Shown: one piece after another, positions 9,229-17,604 of the stretch
Layout of the letters: each line of letters begins with the position of its first letter
How positions within the stretch are numbered: the stretch's first letter is position 1
From: Devosia elaeis
Lineage (GTDB): Bacteria; Pseudomonadota; Alphaproteobacteria; Rhizobiales; Devosiaceae
Reading direction: 5' to 3'
Assembly: GCF_001650025.1 (NCBI RefSeq)
Contig: NZ_LVVY01000141.1
Coordinates: 1-47,584 of the forward strand
DNA length: 47,584 nt
Made by a program: the position numbers and the translations under genes
The notes under the pieces: generated by a model
The model's database searches: none
What the model saw: only the letters and a program-made list of their open reading frames with translations
What the model was told of the DNA's origin: nothing

Positions 9229-9774
9229 ATGAAGACGGCGCTGACCCTGTCCGGGTCGATCCGCAAGGGATCGGACAATCGCAAATTGCAATTGCATATG
9301 GGGCGCAAGCTGGCGGAGGCGGGGGTGGAAGTCACCGATCTCGACCTGGGCGATTTCCCCATGCCGATCTTCAACGAGGACCTGGAGCCGGACCATGTGC
9401 CGGAAGCGGCGCGGGAACTGGCCGCGCTCTGGCGCAGCCATGACATCATCTTCATCGCCACGCCCGAATATAATGGCGGCCTGCCGCCGCTCCTGGTCAA
9501 CACAATCGCCTGGCTCAGCCGGCAGAGACCCAGCCCGTTCCGGCACGCCATATTCGGCATTGGCGGGGTCAGCTCGGGCAAATACGGGACCATCTGGTCG
9601 CTGAGCCATCTGCGCGACAGCCTGAGCAAGATCGGCGCGCTGGTGGTGCCGGGCCTGCTCGGCATCGGGCCGGCCGAAGAGGCTTTCGACGAGAATGGCG
9701 ACCCTGTGGAGCCGGCCATTATCCGCAAGGTCGAGACCATGGTGCACGACCTCACCCATTTCAGCCGGGGCTAG
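9229..9774 (+). CDS. NADPH-dependent FMN reductase family protein
   Basis: A 181-residue flavodoxin-like reductase. The FMN-phosphate loop GSIRKGSDNRKL (9-20) and the ATPEYNGGLPPLLVNTIAWLS segment are hallmarks of the ArsH/ChrR/azoreductase-like NADPH-dependent FMN reductases. Probable role: two-electron reduction of quinones, azo compounds or metals with NAD(P)H; the actual substrate cannot be told from sequence. It diverges from the VOC gene and is followed after 1 nt by a histidine phosphatase gene, so those two likely form an operon. Confidence 0.88.
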   Translation: MKTALTLSGSIRKGSDNRKLQLHMGRKLAEAGVEVTDLDLGDFPMPIFNEDLEPDHVPEAARELAALWRSHDIIFIATPEYNGGLPPLLVNTIAWLSRQRPSPFRHAIFGIGGVSSGKYGTIWSLSHLRDSLSKIGALVVPGLLGIGPAEEAFDENGDPVEPAIIRKVETMVHDLTHFSRG

Positions 9775-9775
9775 A

Positions 9776-10381
9776 ATGCGCGCGCTCTATCTCACCCATC
9801 CGCAGGTGAAGATGGACCCGAACGTGCCGGTGCCGCTCTGGGGCCTGTCCGATATCGGCCGGGCGCGCGCCGAGGCGCTGGTGGCCCGCAGGATCGTGCC
9901 GGGCGGCGCCGTGGTTTTTGCCAGCCGCGAGGCCAAGGCGCTGGAGCTGGCCGAAATCATCGCCGGGGCCACCGGGACGCCGGTGCTGACCGATCACGAC
10001 ATGGGCGAGAACGACCGCAGCGCCACCGGCTTCCTGCCGCCCGCCCTGTTCGAGGAACATGCCGACCAGTTCTTCGCCCATCCCGACCGGAGCATCAGTG
10101 GCTGGGAACGCGCGATCGACGCGCAAAGACGGATCGTGGGCAGCGTCCGGACGGCTTTGGACAGCGTGCCGGCCGATGCCCAGGTGATCTTCTGCGGCCA
10201 TGGCGCGGTGGGCACGCTGCTCAAATGCCATGTGGGCAAGAAGCGGATTTCGCGTGACGAAGACCAGAGCCGCATCGGCGTGCTGGGCGGGGGCAATGGC
10301 TTTCTCTTCGACCTGGCGGCAGGGGAATTGGTGACCGACTGGACGCCGATGGAGGCGATCGGACCGGACTGGTTTGCATGA
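9776..10381 (+). CDS. Histidine phosphatase family protein
   Basis: About 201 residues with the phosphoglycerate-mutase-like fold: N-terminal MRALYLTHPQV with the presumed phospho-acceptor His, WGLSDIGRARAEAL, and the second His in VIFCGHGAVGTLL. The usual RHG motif is replaced by THP, so the Arg next to the nucleophilic His is missing; this variant looks like a distinct subfamily rather than a mutation. The start is ATG 9776, 1 nt after the FMN-reductase stop. Substrate unknown. Confidence 0.8.
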   Translation: MRALYLTHPQVKMDPNVPVPLWGLSDIGRARAEALVARRIVPGGAVVFASREAKALELAEIIAGATGTPVLTDHDMGENDRSATGFLPPALFEEHADQFFAHPDRSISGWERAIDAQRRIVGSVRTALDSVPADAQVIFCGHGAVGTLLKCHVGKKRISRDEDQSRIGVLGGGNGFLFDLAAGELVTDWTPMEAIGPDWFA

Positions 10382-10447
10382 TCCGCCTTGCCGAAACCGG
10401 ACTTTTGGTCTAGGCGAGGTGGAATACGGACATCGCGGGAGAGAAGA

Positions 10448-11149
10448 ATGGCCAGCCAGTTGATCGTGGGCCTCGACGTTTCGACGCGCGCCCGGGCCGA
10501 GGAGATCGTGGCCCTGCTCGGTGACGATGTCGATTTCTACAAGATCGGCTATCAATGCTTCTACGGCGCCGACGGCTATGCGCTCGGCAAGGCGCTGCTG
10601 GCGGCAGGCAAGAAGGTGTTCTTCGACCTCAAGCTGCTGGATATCGACAATACGGTCGAAAAGGGCGTGGCCGCCATCGCCGAAACCGGCGCGACCATGC
10701 TCACCGTCCATGCCTATCCCAAGGCGATGCGGGCGGCGCAGAAGGCGGCCTCGGGCTCCAATCTCCGTGTCCTGGGCGTCACCGTTCTGACCTCGATGGA
10801 CGATGCCGATGTCAAGGAAGCCGGCTATGAGCGCGATGCGGCCGGGCTCGTCGCCCTGCGTGCGCAGCAGGCGCGCGAGGCGGGAATCGGCGGCGTGGTC
10901 GCCTCGCCGCATGAAGCGGAAATGGTGCGCACCATCGTGGGCCCGAAAATGGCCGTGGTGACGCCCGGCATCCGCCCGGCTGGCAGCGCCAGGGGCGACC
11001 AGAAGCGGGTGATGGGCCCGGCGGAGGCGCTGGCCGCCGGCGCCAGCCATTTGGTGGTGGCCCGCCCGATCATCGAGGCTTCCGATCCCGCCGCCGCGGC
11101 GCGGGCGATCCTGGCGGAAATGGCGGGGAACAGGGTGAGCGTCGCCTGA
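10448..11149 (+). CDS. pyrF: Orotidine 5'-phosphate decarboxylase
   Basis: Last step of UMP synthesis: OMP to UMP plus CO2. The 233-residue TIM barrel carries K32 in DFYKIG, the catalytic D60-K62-D65 set in [12 protein letters not shown], and the phosphate-gripping TPGIRP...GDQKRVMGP and HLVVARPI segments. The ATG at 10448 follows GGGAGAGAAG; an in-frame codon 60 nt upstream gives a non-conserved extension. Its location near dnaJ is common in Rhizobiales. Confidence 0.96.
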   Translation: MASQLIVGLDVSTRARAEEIVALLGDDVDFYKIGYQCFYGADGYALGKALLAAGKKVFFDLKLLDIDNTVEKGVAAIAETGATMLTVHAYPKAMRAAQKAASGSNLRVLGVTVLTSMDDADVKEAGYERDAAGLVALRAQQAREAGIGGVVASPHEAEMVRTIVGPKMAVVTPGIRPAGSARGDQKRVMGPAEALAAGASHLVVARPIIEASDPAAAARAILAEMAGNRVSVA

Positions 11150-11228
11150 GGACCGGTCCGAGTCGGAATTCTCTCTCCTTCGCCCCCAGGGAGACGTGAG
11201 GATCCTTCGGCAGGTTCTCCAAGCTGAA

Positions 11229-11280
11229 TTCCTCATCCGGCCCTTCGGGGCATCTTCTCCCCTCAGGGGAGAAGGAAGAG
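11229..11280. repeat. Dispersed CTCATCC / CTTCTCCCC repeat, short copy
   Basis: CCTCATCCGGCCCTTCGGGG-CATCTTCTCCCCTCAGGGGAGAAGG; the second half is a 9-bp hairpin around TCA. Same family as 2256-2388, located between convergent pyrF and the adenosine kinase gene, where it may also end transcription. Confidence 0.7.
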
Positions 11281-11283
11281 GGG

Positions 11284-12288
11284 CTATCCGGCAAGGCCGT
11301 GCTGCTTGCTCAGGTCCTCGAGATCGAGCAGCGGCCTTGCACCGATATGGGAGATAACCTCGGAGGCGGCCAGGCACCCGGTCTTGAGCGCCGAATCGAT
11401 ATTCTGGCCGCGTGCCAGGCCGAGCAGGAAGCCGGAGGCGAAGAGGTCGCCGGCGCCGGTGGCGTCCACCACCTTGTCGACGGGGAAGGCGGGAACCGAA
11501 ACCACTTCGCCATTGAACACGGCCATGGCCCCGTCGGCGCCCATGGTGATGGCGGCGACTTCCGCATCCTTGGCGATTTCGCGCACCGCCTCGCCCAGGT
11601 CGTCGGTCTGGTAGAGCGATTTCAGCTCATGCACATTGGCGAAGACGTAATCGATGGTCTTGGAGCGGATCAGGTCGAGGAATTCGGCGCGGTAGCGATC
11701 GACGCAGAAGGGATCGGAGAGGGTGAAGGCGGCGGCGCGCTCATGCTTGTGGGCGTAATGGGCGGCCAGAACGAAAGCCTTCTTGGCCTCGACCGGGTCC
11801 CAGAGAAAGCCTTCCATATAGGTGACGGCGGCGGCCCCGATCTCATCGGGCTTGATATCGCGCTCGGTCAGCTCGTGGCAGGCGCCCAGATAGGTGTTCA
11901 TGGTGCGCTCGCCATCTTCGGACAGGAAGATCATGGAGCGGGCGGTCAGCGCCCCGTTCTTGAGGCGGGACGTGGCATAATGGACCCCGATATCGGTGAG
12001 GTCGGCCTCGAAGACGTCGCCCAGGGGATCGTCGGCGACCTTGCCGACAAAGGCGGCGCGACCGCCCAGGGAGGCCACGCCGGCGGCGGTATTGGCGGCG
12101 GAACCGCCAGAAATCTGCTGCCGGGACAGCGGCATCTTGGCGTAAAGGTCCTCGGCCCGATCGGTATCGATCAGGTGCATGATCCCTTCCTGCATGCCTT
12201 CGCGCGCGATGAAGCCCGGCTCCACCGGTGCGATGATGTCGACAATCGCATTGCCGATGGTCAGGACGTCGAAGCGGGTCTGGGTCAT
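11284..12288 (-). CDS. Adenosine kinase (PfkB/ribokinase family)
   Basis: A 334-residue PfkB-family sugar/nucleoside kinase. The N-terminal GNAIVDIIAPV, the ISGGSAANTAAGVASLGG motif (59-76) and the anion-hole motif DATGAGDLFASGFLLG (275-290, catalytic D281) are clear. The overall pattern (FVGKVADDPLG, TMNTYLGA) matches the rhizobial adenosine kinase group, which phosphorylates adenosine to AMP in purine salvage; another sugar-kinase specificity cannot be excluded. The start is ATG 12288 (MTQTRFDVLTIGNA); upstream in-frame codons run into the neighbouring TetR gene. Confidence 0.87.
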   Translation of the reverse strand: MTQTRFDVLTIGNAIVDIIAPVEPGFIAREGMQEGIMHLIDTDRAEDLYAKMPLSRQQISGGSAANTAAGVASLGGRAAFVGKVADDPLGDVFEADLTDIGVHYATSRLKNGALTARSMIFLSEDGERTMNTYLGACHELTERDIKPDEIGAAAVTYMEGFLWDPVEAKKAFVLAAHYAHKHERAAAFTLSDPFCVDRYRAEFLDLIRSKTIDYVFANVHELKSLYQTDDLGEAVREIAKDAEVAAITMGADGAMAVFNGEVVSVPAFPVDKVVDATGAGDLFASGFLLGLARGQNIDSALKTGCLAASEVISHIGARPLLDLEDLSKQHGLAG

Positions 12289-12457
12289 GTGCAGGGAGTC
12301 CGGCGCGTTGCTGAAAAGGCCGTCAGCCGGTTTAGAGCAAGAGCGGCCAGCGGGCAATCTTTTCGGGGCAGGGCGGGGCACGGCTTCGCCCTTGGAGACG
12401 GCGCTACGCGCCTCCTCGGGATGAGGTCTGCTGGTGCCCATGCGAATGGCAATGAAT

Positions 12458-13018
12458 CTAGAGCGAGCCGATGATCTCGGCGACCAGGGCTTCGCTGTCC
12501 TCGCCGGCGCGGATGGCGATCTGGCCGTCGAGCAGCAGCACGGCCAGGCCATGCACCTTGGCCCAGGCGGCCAGGGCACGGATGCGACCGTCCAGGGCCG
12601 TGCCGCCCACGGCCTGGCGCAGGGTATCGAAGGCGGCGTCGGCGGCCATGCGCAGGCCCGGCCGGGCATCCTTCTTCAATTGCGGCGAAAACATCAGCCG
12701 GAAGAGATTCGGATTCTGCAGGGCGAAGACCACATAGGTCTTGCCCATGGCGGCAAGAGGATCGTCGGGCGCGCTCGCCATGACTGCCTGCATGCGGGCA
12801 GTAAAGCGCTGGAAACCGGTGACCGCCAGGGCCTCGAGCAGGGCGGCGCGGCTGTCGAAATGCCGATAGGGCGCAGCGGGGGAGACGCCGACCGCCCGCG
12901 CCAGATCGCGCAGGCCCAGGCCGGCCTCGCCCTGCTGTTCCAAGAGGCGCAGGGCCGCTTCGAGCAAAGCCTGGCGCAGATTGCCGTGGTGATAGGGGGC
13001 ATTGGGCAATGTTGACAT
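12458..13018 (-). CDS. TetR/AcrR family transcriptional regulator
   Basis: A 186-residue repressor-type protein. The N-terminal helix-turn-helix is LLEAALRLLEQQGEAGLGLRDLARAVGVSPAAPYRHFDSRAALLEAL (about 18-64), the canonical TetR pattern; the C-terminal ligand domain resembles the WHG type. The gene diverges from a DUF2214 membrane protein, and a 47-bp dyad spans its own start codon and both promoters, so autoregulation and control of the neighbour are likely. Its inducer is unknown. Confidence 0.9.
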   Translation of the reverse strand: MSTLPNAPYHHGNLRQALLEAALRLLEQQGEAGLGLRDLARAVGVSPAAPYRHFDSRAALLEALAVTGFQRFTARMQAVMASAPDDPLAAMGKTYVVFALQNPNLFRLMFSPQLKKDARPGLRMAADAAFDTLRQAVGGTALDGRIRALAAWAKVHGLAVLLLDGQIAIRAGEDSEALVAEIIGSL

Positions 13019-13056
13019 TGTTCACATTCTGGTCGAGAATGTAAGCGTTGTCAACA
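13010..13056. promoter_or_regulatory. Large dyad operator with overlapping divergent promoters (TetR / DUF2214)
   Basis: A dyad centred on 13033: TGTTGACA at 13010-13017 is inverted at 13049-13056, and ACATTCT at 13024-13030 is inverted at 13036-13042; 18 of 23 position pairs match. Each arm also supplies a TTGACA -35 with a 17-bp spacer to GAGAAT (plus strand, 13012-13040) or CAGAAT (minus strand). The left arm covers the TetR start codon. One repressor bound here could block both genes. Confidence 0.65.
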
Positions 13057-13069
13057 TGAGGGGACGCAA

Positions 13070-13522
13070 TTGGACTGGGATTTCCTTCTCGCTTCGGCGC
13101 ATCACCTGGCGGTGTTCACGCTTGTGGCTTTGTACGCGGCCGAATTCGCGCTGGTGCGGCCGGGACTTTCGGGCCCGAGAATAAGCCAATTGGCCCGGCT
13201 CGACGCCTTTTATGGCGGCGTGGCGGGGCTGGTCATCGTAGTGGGTGTGCCGCGCATCTTCTTCGGATCGGTGGATGCCTCCTATTATTGGGGCAATCAC
13301 GCCTTCTGGGGCAAAATGGCCGCCTTCCTGATCCTGGGCCTGCTCACCATTCCGCCGACCCTGGCGTTCCGGCGCTGGGTCAGGGCAGGGGCGGGCGCCG
13401 TGGATTATGCGCCGCCGGCCGAGGACATCGCCCGCAGCCGGCGCTTCATCCGTCTCCAGGCGGCGGTGCTGGTGCTGATCCCGATCTTTGCCGCGGCGAT
13501 GGCGCGGGGTTACGGGAGCTAG
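13070..13522 (+). CDS. DUF2214 family membrane protein
   Basis: A 150-residue integral membrane protein with about four hydrophobic segments: near residues 5-28, 45-65, 80-100 and 127-146. The start LLASAHHLAVFTLVALYAAEF with paired His, and YYWGNHAFWGKMAAFLILG, match the uncharacterised DUF2214 family (HemJ-like in size and His placement, but without known function). The start is TTG at 13070 after GAGGGGA. It is probably the target of the adjacent TetR regulator. It converges on nth. Confidence 0.82.
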   Translation: MDWDFLLASAHHLAVFTLVALYAAEFALVRPGLSGPRISQLARLDAFYGGVAGLVIVVGVPRIFFGSVDASYYWGNHAFWGKMAAFLILGLLTIPPTLAFRRWVRAGAGAVDYAPPAEDIARSRRFIRLQAAVLVLIPIFAAAMARGYGS

Positions 13523-13542
13523 CAGCCTGAAGCATGCAAGAC

Positions 13543-14229
13543 TTATCGGGCCGGGGCAGACCGCCCCGGTGGCGGCGTCTTGGGCTCGAAGCGGCAATAT
13601 TGGCTGATCGGGCAGCGCCAGCATTCGGGCTTGCGCGCCTTGCAGATATAGCGGCCGTGCAGGATCAGCCAGTGATGGGCATGGAGCAGGAATCGCGCCG
13701 GCACCTGTTTCTGCAAAGCCTTTTCCACTTCGAGCGGGGTCTTGCCGGGAGCGAGGCCGGTGCGGTTGCCGACGCGGAAGAGATGGGTATCCACCGCGAT
13801 GGTGGGCTGCTTGAACCAGATATTGAGCACCACATTGGCGGTCTTGCGGCCGACGCCGGGCAGGGCTTCGAGCGCCTCGCGATCCTCGGGCACTTCGCCG
13901 CCATGCCGGTCGATGAGGATTTGCGAGAGGGCATGGACATTCTTCGCCTTGCCGCGAAACAGGCCGATGGTCTTGATCTGCTGCTCGATGCCCTCGACCC
14001 CCAGGGCCACCATGGCGGCGGGCGTGGGGGCCAGTTCGAACAGGCGCTTGGTCGCCTTGTTGACGCCGGCATCGGTGGCCTGGGCCGAGAGCACCACCGC
14101 CACGAGCAGGGTAAAGGCGTTGATGTAATCGAGCTCGCCCTTGGGCTCGGGCTCGATCTCGTGGAACCGGGTGAAGATCGCCTCGGCATCGGCCCGGCTC
14201 AACGCTTTCACTTTTTTGGCCGCTGCCAT
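13543..14229 (-). CDS. nth: Endonuclease III (DNA glycosylase/AP lyase)
   Basis: Base-excision repair enzyme that removes oxidised pyrimidines and cleaves the abasic site. The 228-residue product has the helix-hairpin-helix LPGVGRKTANVVL with catalytic K129, the catalytic D147 in AVDTHLFRV, and the [4Fe-4S] ligands C196, C203, C206, C212 with C-x6-C-x2-C-x5-C spacing. I took the ATG at 14229 (MAAAKKVKAL; GAGAG ribosome site) rather than an ATG 423 nt upstream, which would overlap the divergent DUF2244 gene. Confidence 0.97.
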   Translation of the reverse strand: MAAAKKVKALSRADAEAIFTRFHEIEPEPKGELDYINAFTLLVAVVLSAQATDAGVNKATKRLFELAPTPAAMVALGVEGIEQQIKTIGLFRGKAKNVHALSQILIDRHGGEVPEDREALEALPGVGRKTANVVLNIWFKQPTIAVDTHLFRVGNRTGLAPGKTPLEVEKALQKQVPARFLLHAHHWLILHGRYICKARKPECWRCPISQYCRFEPKTPPPGRSAPAR

Positions 14230-14277
14230 TCTCTCGCCCTCGAATCTCTGCCAGTATTTCAGGGAAGAGAGTTTGCG

Positions 14278-14757
14278 ATGCAAGTCACCAAAACCACGCC
14301 CCTGTTTGCGGCGACGCTGCGCCCGGACCGATCGCTGAAAACGGCGGGCGGCTGGCTGGCCTTCGCGCTGGCGGCCATTGTCGGCACCCCGTTCCTTCTC
14401 GCCATTCCCGACTTCCTGGTGCCAGGCCTGATCGCCTATGGCCTGGCCGCGGGCGGGCTCATCGCCCTGGGCCTGCGGCAGGCGCGGCGCGGCAAGCATT
14501 ATCAGCAGGTGACGCTCTGGCCCGACCAGCTCGAAATCAAGACCGCCGCGCCCGGCCAGGAAAAAGTGCTGCAGCGCTTCGCGCCGGGCGGGGTGAAATT
14601 GCGGCTGGAGCGGGACGGCTTCGAGCGCACGACCGGCATATTCGTGCGCCACGAACAGGGTGAGATCGAGCTGGGCGCATTCCTGGCGCGCGACGACAAA
14701 TCGAGCTTTGCCCGCGCCTTCGGCGCCGCCCTGCGGCAGGCGCGCCGCGCCGGCTGA
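14278..14757 (+). CDS. DUF2244 domain membrane protein
   Basis: A 159-residue protein with two transmembrane segments (about 25-45 and 47-66) followed by a soluble domain (WPDQLEIKTAAPG...GIFVRHEQGEIELGAFLARDDK). This fits the uncharacterised DUF2244 family, often encoded near nth in alphaproteobacteria. A long upstream in-frame extension was rejected because it covers nth; the ATG at 14278 has AGGGAAGAGA before it. No function can be assigned. Confidence 0.82.
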   Translation: MQVTKTTPLFAATLRPDRSLKTAGGWLAFALAAIVGTPFLLAIPDFLVPGLIAYGLAAGGLIALGLRQARRGKHYQQVTLWPDQLEIKTAAPGQEKVLQRFAPGGVKLRLERDGFERTTGIFVRHEQGEIELGAFLARDDKSSFARAFGAALRQARRAG

Positions 14758-14832
14758 ATTTCCGCGTCAAATCCGGGTCGCCAGCGGGCCGGCGCCGGCT
14801 CTAGATAGGGGCGACAGACAGGAGACCCGGCG

Positions 14833-15702
14833 ATGAACCAGATGCAGAGCCTTGTGCCGGACAGCGATTACGACATCATCCGCGCCGCCATCCGCTATCT
14901 GAGCGAGACCGGCCCCGACGAAACCGACCTGCCCGGCTTCGCGCGGGCCCTGGGCCTCAGCGAGCGGCAATTGACCGATCTGTTCCGCCGCTGGTGCGGG
15001 CTCAGCCCCAAGAGCTTCGCCCAGGCCGTAGCGCTGGACCATGCCAAGAGCCTGCTGCGCGACCAGGTCAGCGTGCTGGACGCCACCTATGAGGTGGGCC
15101 TCTCCTCCACCTCGCGGCTGCACGATCTGTTCGTAGCCTATGAAGCCATGCCACCCGGGATTTTCCGCGCCGGCGGCGCCGGCATCGACATGGTCTGGGG
15201 CGCCGCGCCCTCGCCCTTCGGCACGGCGGTGGTGACGGCGACCGAATATGGCATTTCCGGCCTCGGCTTCGCCGATGGGGAGACCAGCATCGAGGCCGCC
15301 TTTGCGGACCTGGCCAATCGCTGGCCGCTGGCGCGCTTTACCCGCGACGATACCCGCATCGCCCCGATGGTGCGGCATATCTTCGATCCGGCGCATTGGT
15401 CGGCGGAGCGACCGGTGCGCGTCGTGCTGATCGGCACCGATTTCGAGGTCAAGGTGTGGGAGACGCTGTTGAAGATCCCGGTGGGCCGGGCCACGACCTA
15501 TTCCAGCGTCGCCCGCCATATCGGCCGACCCAGCGCCTCGCGCGCCGTTGGCGCCGCGGTGGGCAAGAACCCGATCAGCTTCGTGGTGCCCTGCCACAGG
15601 GTGGTGGGCACGTCCGGCGCCCTGACCGGCTATCACTGGGGTGTGCCGCGCAAGCGCGCCATCCTGGGCTGGGAAGCCGGCATCGTTTCCGCGGCGCATT
15701 GA
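14833..15702 (+). CDS. HTH domain-methylated-DNA-protein-cysteine methyltransferase (Ada-like, no N-terminal metal domain)
   Basis: A 289-residue suicide repair protein for O6-alkylguanine. Residues 13-112 form an AraC-type helix-turn-helix pair (FARALGLSERQLTDLFRRW, then VLDATYEVGLSSTSRLHDLF). Residues 120-205 are the MGMT N-terminal fold, and 205-285 the catalytic part with the acceptor C254 in VVPCHRVV. E. coli Ada has an additional N-terminal zinc/methyl-phosphotriester domain that is absent here, so the activation signal must differ. Related proteins are usually annotated as bifunctional regulator/methyltransferase. Confidence 0.9.
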   Translation: MNQMQSLVPDSDYDIIRAAIRYLSETGPDETDLPGFARALGLSERQLTDLFRRWCGLSPKSFAQAVALDHAKSLLRDQVSVLDATYEVGLSSTSRLHDLFVAYEAMPPGIFRAGGAGIDMVWGAAPSPFGTAVVTATEYGISGLGFADGETSIEAAFADLANRWPLARFTRDDTRIAPMVRHIFDPAHWSAERPVRVVLIGTDFEVKVWETLLKIPVGRATTYSSVARHIGRPSASRAVGAAVGKNPISFVVPCHRVVGTSGALTGYHWGVPRKRAILGWEAGIVSAAH

Positions 15703-15774
15703 GCAATCGGCAGTGGCGCGGAACCCTTCGGGCGTGCGAAGCTTTGGCCTGAAGCTCGCCAAAGCGGAGGACAT

Positions 15775-16833
15775 ATGCCGTCACATACGCGCGCCGTCGT
15801 CACCGGGGTCATCGTGGCCGCCGGCCTCATCCTCGCCTGGCATCTCTCGCATACATTGCTGATCATCTTTGCCGGCGTGCTGATCGCCTGCGTGCTCGAT
15901 GCGGCGGTGCGGGGGCTGAGTCTGATCCTGCCCGGGCCGCGGCCGCTGCTGCTGACCATCGTGAGCGTGCTGATCTTCCTCCTGGTGATCGTGGCTCTAT
16001 CGCTGGGCGGGGTCAGCCTCATTCTCAGCCTCCAGGATCTCTGGCGGCTGCTGACCCGGGAAGTCAGCCGGCTCTATGGCCTGGCGGTGGAAAGCGGCGT
16101 GGTCGGCGATCTCGACCGGGCGCAGGTGGAAGCCATGCTGCAGAATTTCTTCCCCGATCCGGGCGGCATCTTCAACGAGGCGCGGTCCTTTTTCGGCAGC
16201 ACGGTGGGCGTGGTCGGCGATATCGTGATCGTGGTGTTTCTCGGCCTGTTCTTCGCCATCAATCCCAAGGCCTATCGCGATGGCTTCCTGCTGCTGATGC
16301 CGCAGAAGCGGCGGCCGCTGCTGCTCGAAGCGCTCAGCGCCACCGGCGAGGCGCTGCGCGGCTGGATGGTGACGCAATTGGCGATGATGGTGCTGATCGG
16401 CTCGCTGGTGGGCGCGCTGCTCTGGGTGCTGGACGTGCCCAATGCACCGATCCTGGCGCTATTGTCGGGCGCGCTCAATTTCATCCCGTTCCTGGGGCCG
16501 ATCTTTTCGGCCGTGCCGGTGCTGCTGACCCTGGCGGCTCTGGACACCAACACGCTGATCCTGGGCGCCATCGGCCTGCTGCTAATCCAGAACCTGGAAG
16601 GCTATGTGCTTACCCCGATGTTGCAGCAACGGATCATCAAGCTGTCTCCGGCCTGGTCGCTGAGCATCATGGCCATCATGGGGACCCTGTTCGGCATTGT
16701 CGGCATCGCCCTGGCCACGCCGGTCTATGCGGTGCTGCGGGTGCTGACGCTCAAGCTCTATGTCGAGCCGCGCGAAGGCCGCTCGGTGCTGTTCGACGAT
16801 GCCGGCAAGGCCACCGCGCGGATCGAAGGCTAG
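15775..16833 (+). CDS. AI-2E family transporter (YdiK/PerM-like)
   Basis: A 352-residue multi-pass membrane protein with about eight hydrophobic segments. Two lie in the first 45 residues, one near 60-85, then a soluble loop (about 90-140), a segment near 145-165, a cluster between 200 and 265, and the conserved final pair LGAIGLLLIQNLEGYVLTPMLQQRIIKLSP. That last motif is diagnostic of the AI-2E/TqsA superfamily. The substrate is not known; despite the name, members move various small molecules or ions. GCGGAGG precedes the ATG. Confidence 0.87.
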   Translation: MPSHTRAVVTGVIVAAGLILAWHLSHTLLIIFAGVLIACVLDAAVRGLSLILPGPRPLLLTIVSVLIFLLVIVALSLGGVSLILSLQDLWRLLTREVSRLYGLAVESGVVGDLDRAQVEAMLQNFFPDPGGIFNEARSFFGSTVGVVGDIVIVVFLGLFFAINPKAYRDGFLLLMPQKRRPLLLEALSATGEALRGWMVTQLAMMVLIGSLVGALLWVLDVPNAPILALLSGALNFIPFLGPIFSAVPVLLTLAALDTNTLILGAIGLLLIQNLEGYVLTPMLQQRIIKLSPAWSLSIMAIMGTLFGIVGIALATPVYAVLRVLTLKLYVEPREGRSVLFDDAGKATARIEG

Positions 16834-16847
16834 ATTTCATCGTCATT

Positions 16848-16909
16848 GCCGGGCTTGTCCCGGCCATCCATCGCGCGGAGGTGTGGACCACCGGGACAAG
16901 CCCGGTGGT
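16848..16909. repeat. Inverted pair of GGGCTTGTCCC-type palindromes
   Basis: GCCGGG-CTTGT-CCCGGC (16848-16864) and ACCACCGGG-ACAAG-CCCGGTGGT (16887-16909) are the same element in opposite orientations, 22 bp apart, just after the transporter gene and before convergent gpmA. A second pair lies at 18924-19017. This is a REP/BIME-like dispersed repeat and may double as a bidirectional terminator. Confidence 0.75.
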
Positions 16910-16970
16910 GACGGCGGGGCGGGAAGCAGCGCTCCTATGAGCGCTTTGACGGTTCAGATCCAAACGATGC

Positions 16971-17585
16971 CTACAGCGTAACCCGCTCGACCAGTTTGCC
17001 GTCCGGGCCGATCCTGTAGACCGTGGGCTCGCCGGTGGCGATTTCGCGGGCGAGGATCTGCTCGGGGGTCAGGCCCTCGATGGCCATGACCAAGGCGCGC
17101 AGCGAATTGCCATGGGCGGCGATCAGCACGGTCTTGCCCTGCTGCAGGCGCGGCAGGATTTCGGCCTCGTAATAGGGCAGGGTGCGGGCGGCCGTGTCCT
17201 TGAGGCTTTCGCCGCCCGGGGGCGGCACGTCATAGGAGCGGCGCCAGACATGGACCTGTTCCTCGCCCCATCTGGCGCGGGCATCGTCCTTGTTGAGGCC
17301 GGACAGGTCGCCGTAATCGCGCTCGTTGAGGGCGATATTGCGGGTGATGGTGACGTTGAGGATATCCATTTCCTCCAGCATCAGGTCCAGCGTGTGCTGG
17401 GCCCGGCGCAGGGCGGAGGTGTAATAAAGATCCGGCACGATGCCCGCGGCCTTGAGCGCCTTGCCGGTAGCGCGCGCCTCCCCCTCACCCTGTTCGGTCA
17501 GGTTGGGATTGCGCCAGCCGGTGAAGAGATTCTTGAGGTTCCATTCGCTCTGGCCATGGCGGACCAGGATCAGCGTGCCGGTCAT
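16971..17585 (-). CDS. gpmA: 2,3-bisphosphoglycerate-dependent phosphoglycerate mutase
   Basis: Interconverts 3- and 2-phosphoglycerate in glycolysis/gluconeogenesis. The 204-residue product has the phospho-acceptor H10 in [10 protein letters not shown]60/R61 in SALRRAQ, E88 in LNERDYGDL, and the second catalytic H158 in AAHGNSL. It belongs to the short (about 205-residue) alphaproteobacterial version of the enzyme. The ATG at 17585 lies 19 bp after the dapB stop, so dapB-gpmA are co-transcribed. Confidence 0.95.
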   Translation of the reverse strand: MTGTLILVRHGQSEWNLKNLFTGWRNPNLTEQGEGEARATGKALKAAGIVPDLYYTSALRRAQHTLDLMLEEMDILNVTITRNIALNERDYGDLSGLNKDDARARWGEEQVHVWRRSYDVPPPGGESLKDTAARTLPYYEAEILPRLQQGKTVLIAAHGNSLRALVMAIEGLTPEQILAREIATGEPTVYRIGPDGKLVERVTL

Positions 17586-17604
17586 TGTGTCGATCCTTTG
17601 ACTG

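Noticed and set aside
9695..9775. Upstream in-frame start for the histidine phosphatase
   Set aside because: The extra 27 residues overlap the FMN reductase gene out of frame and are not protein-like; ATG 9776 gives the expected MRALYLTHP start.
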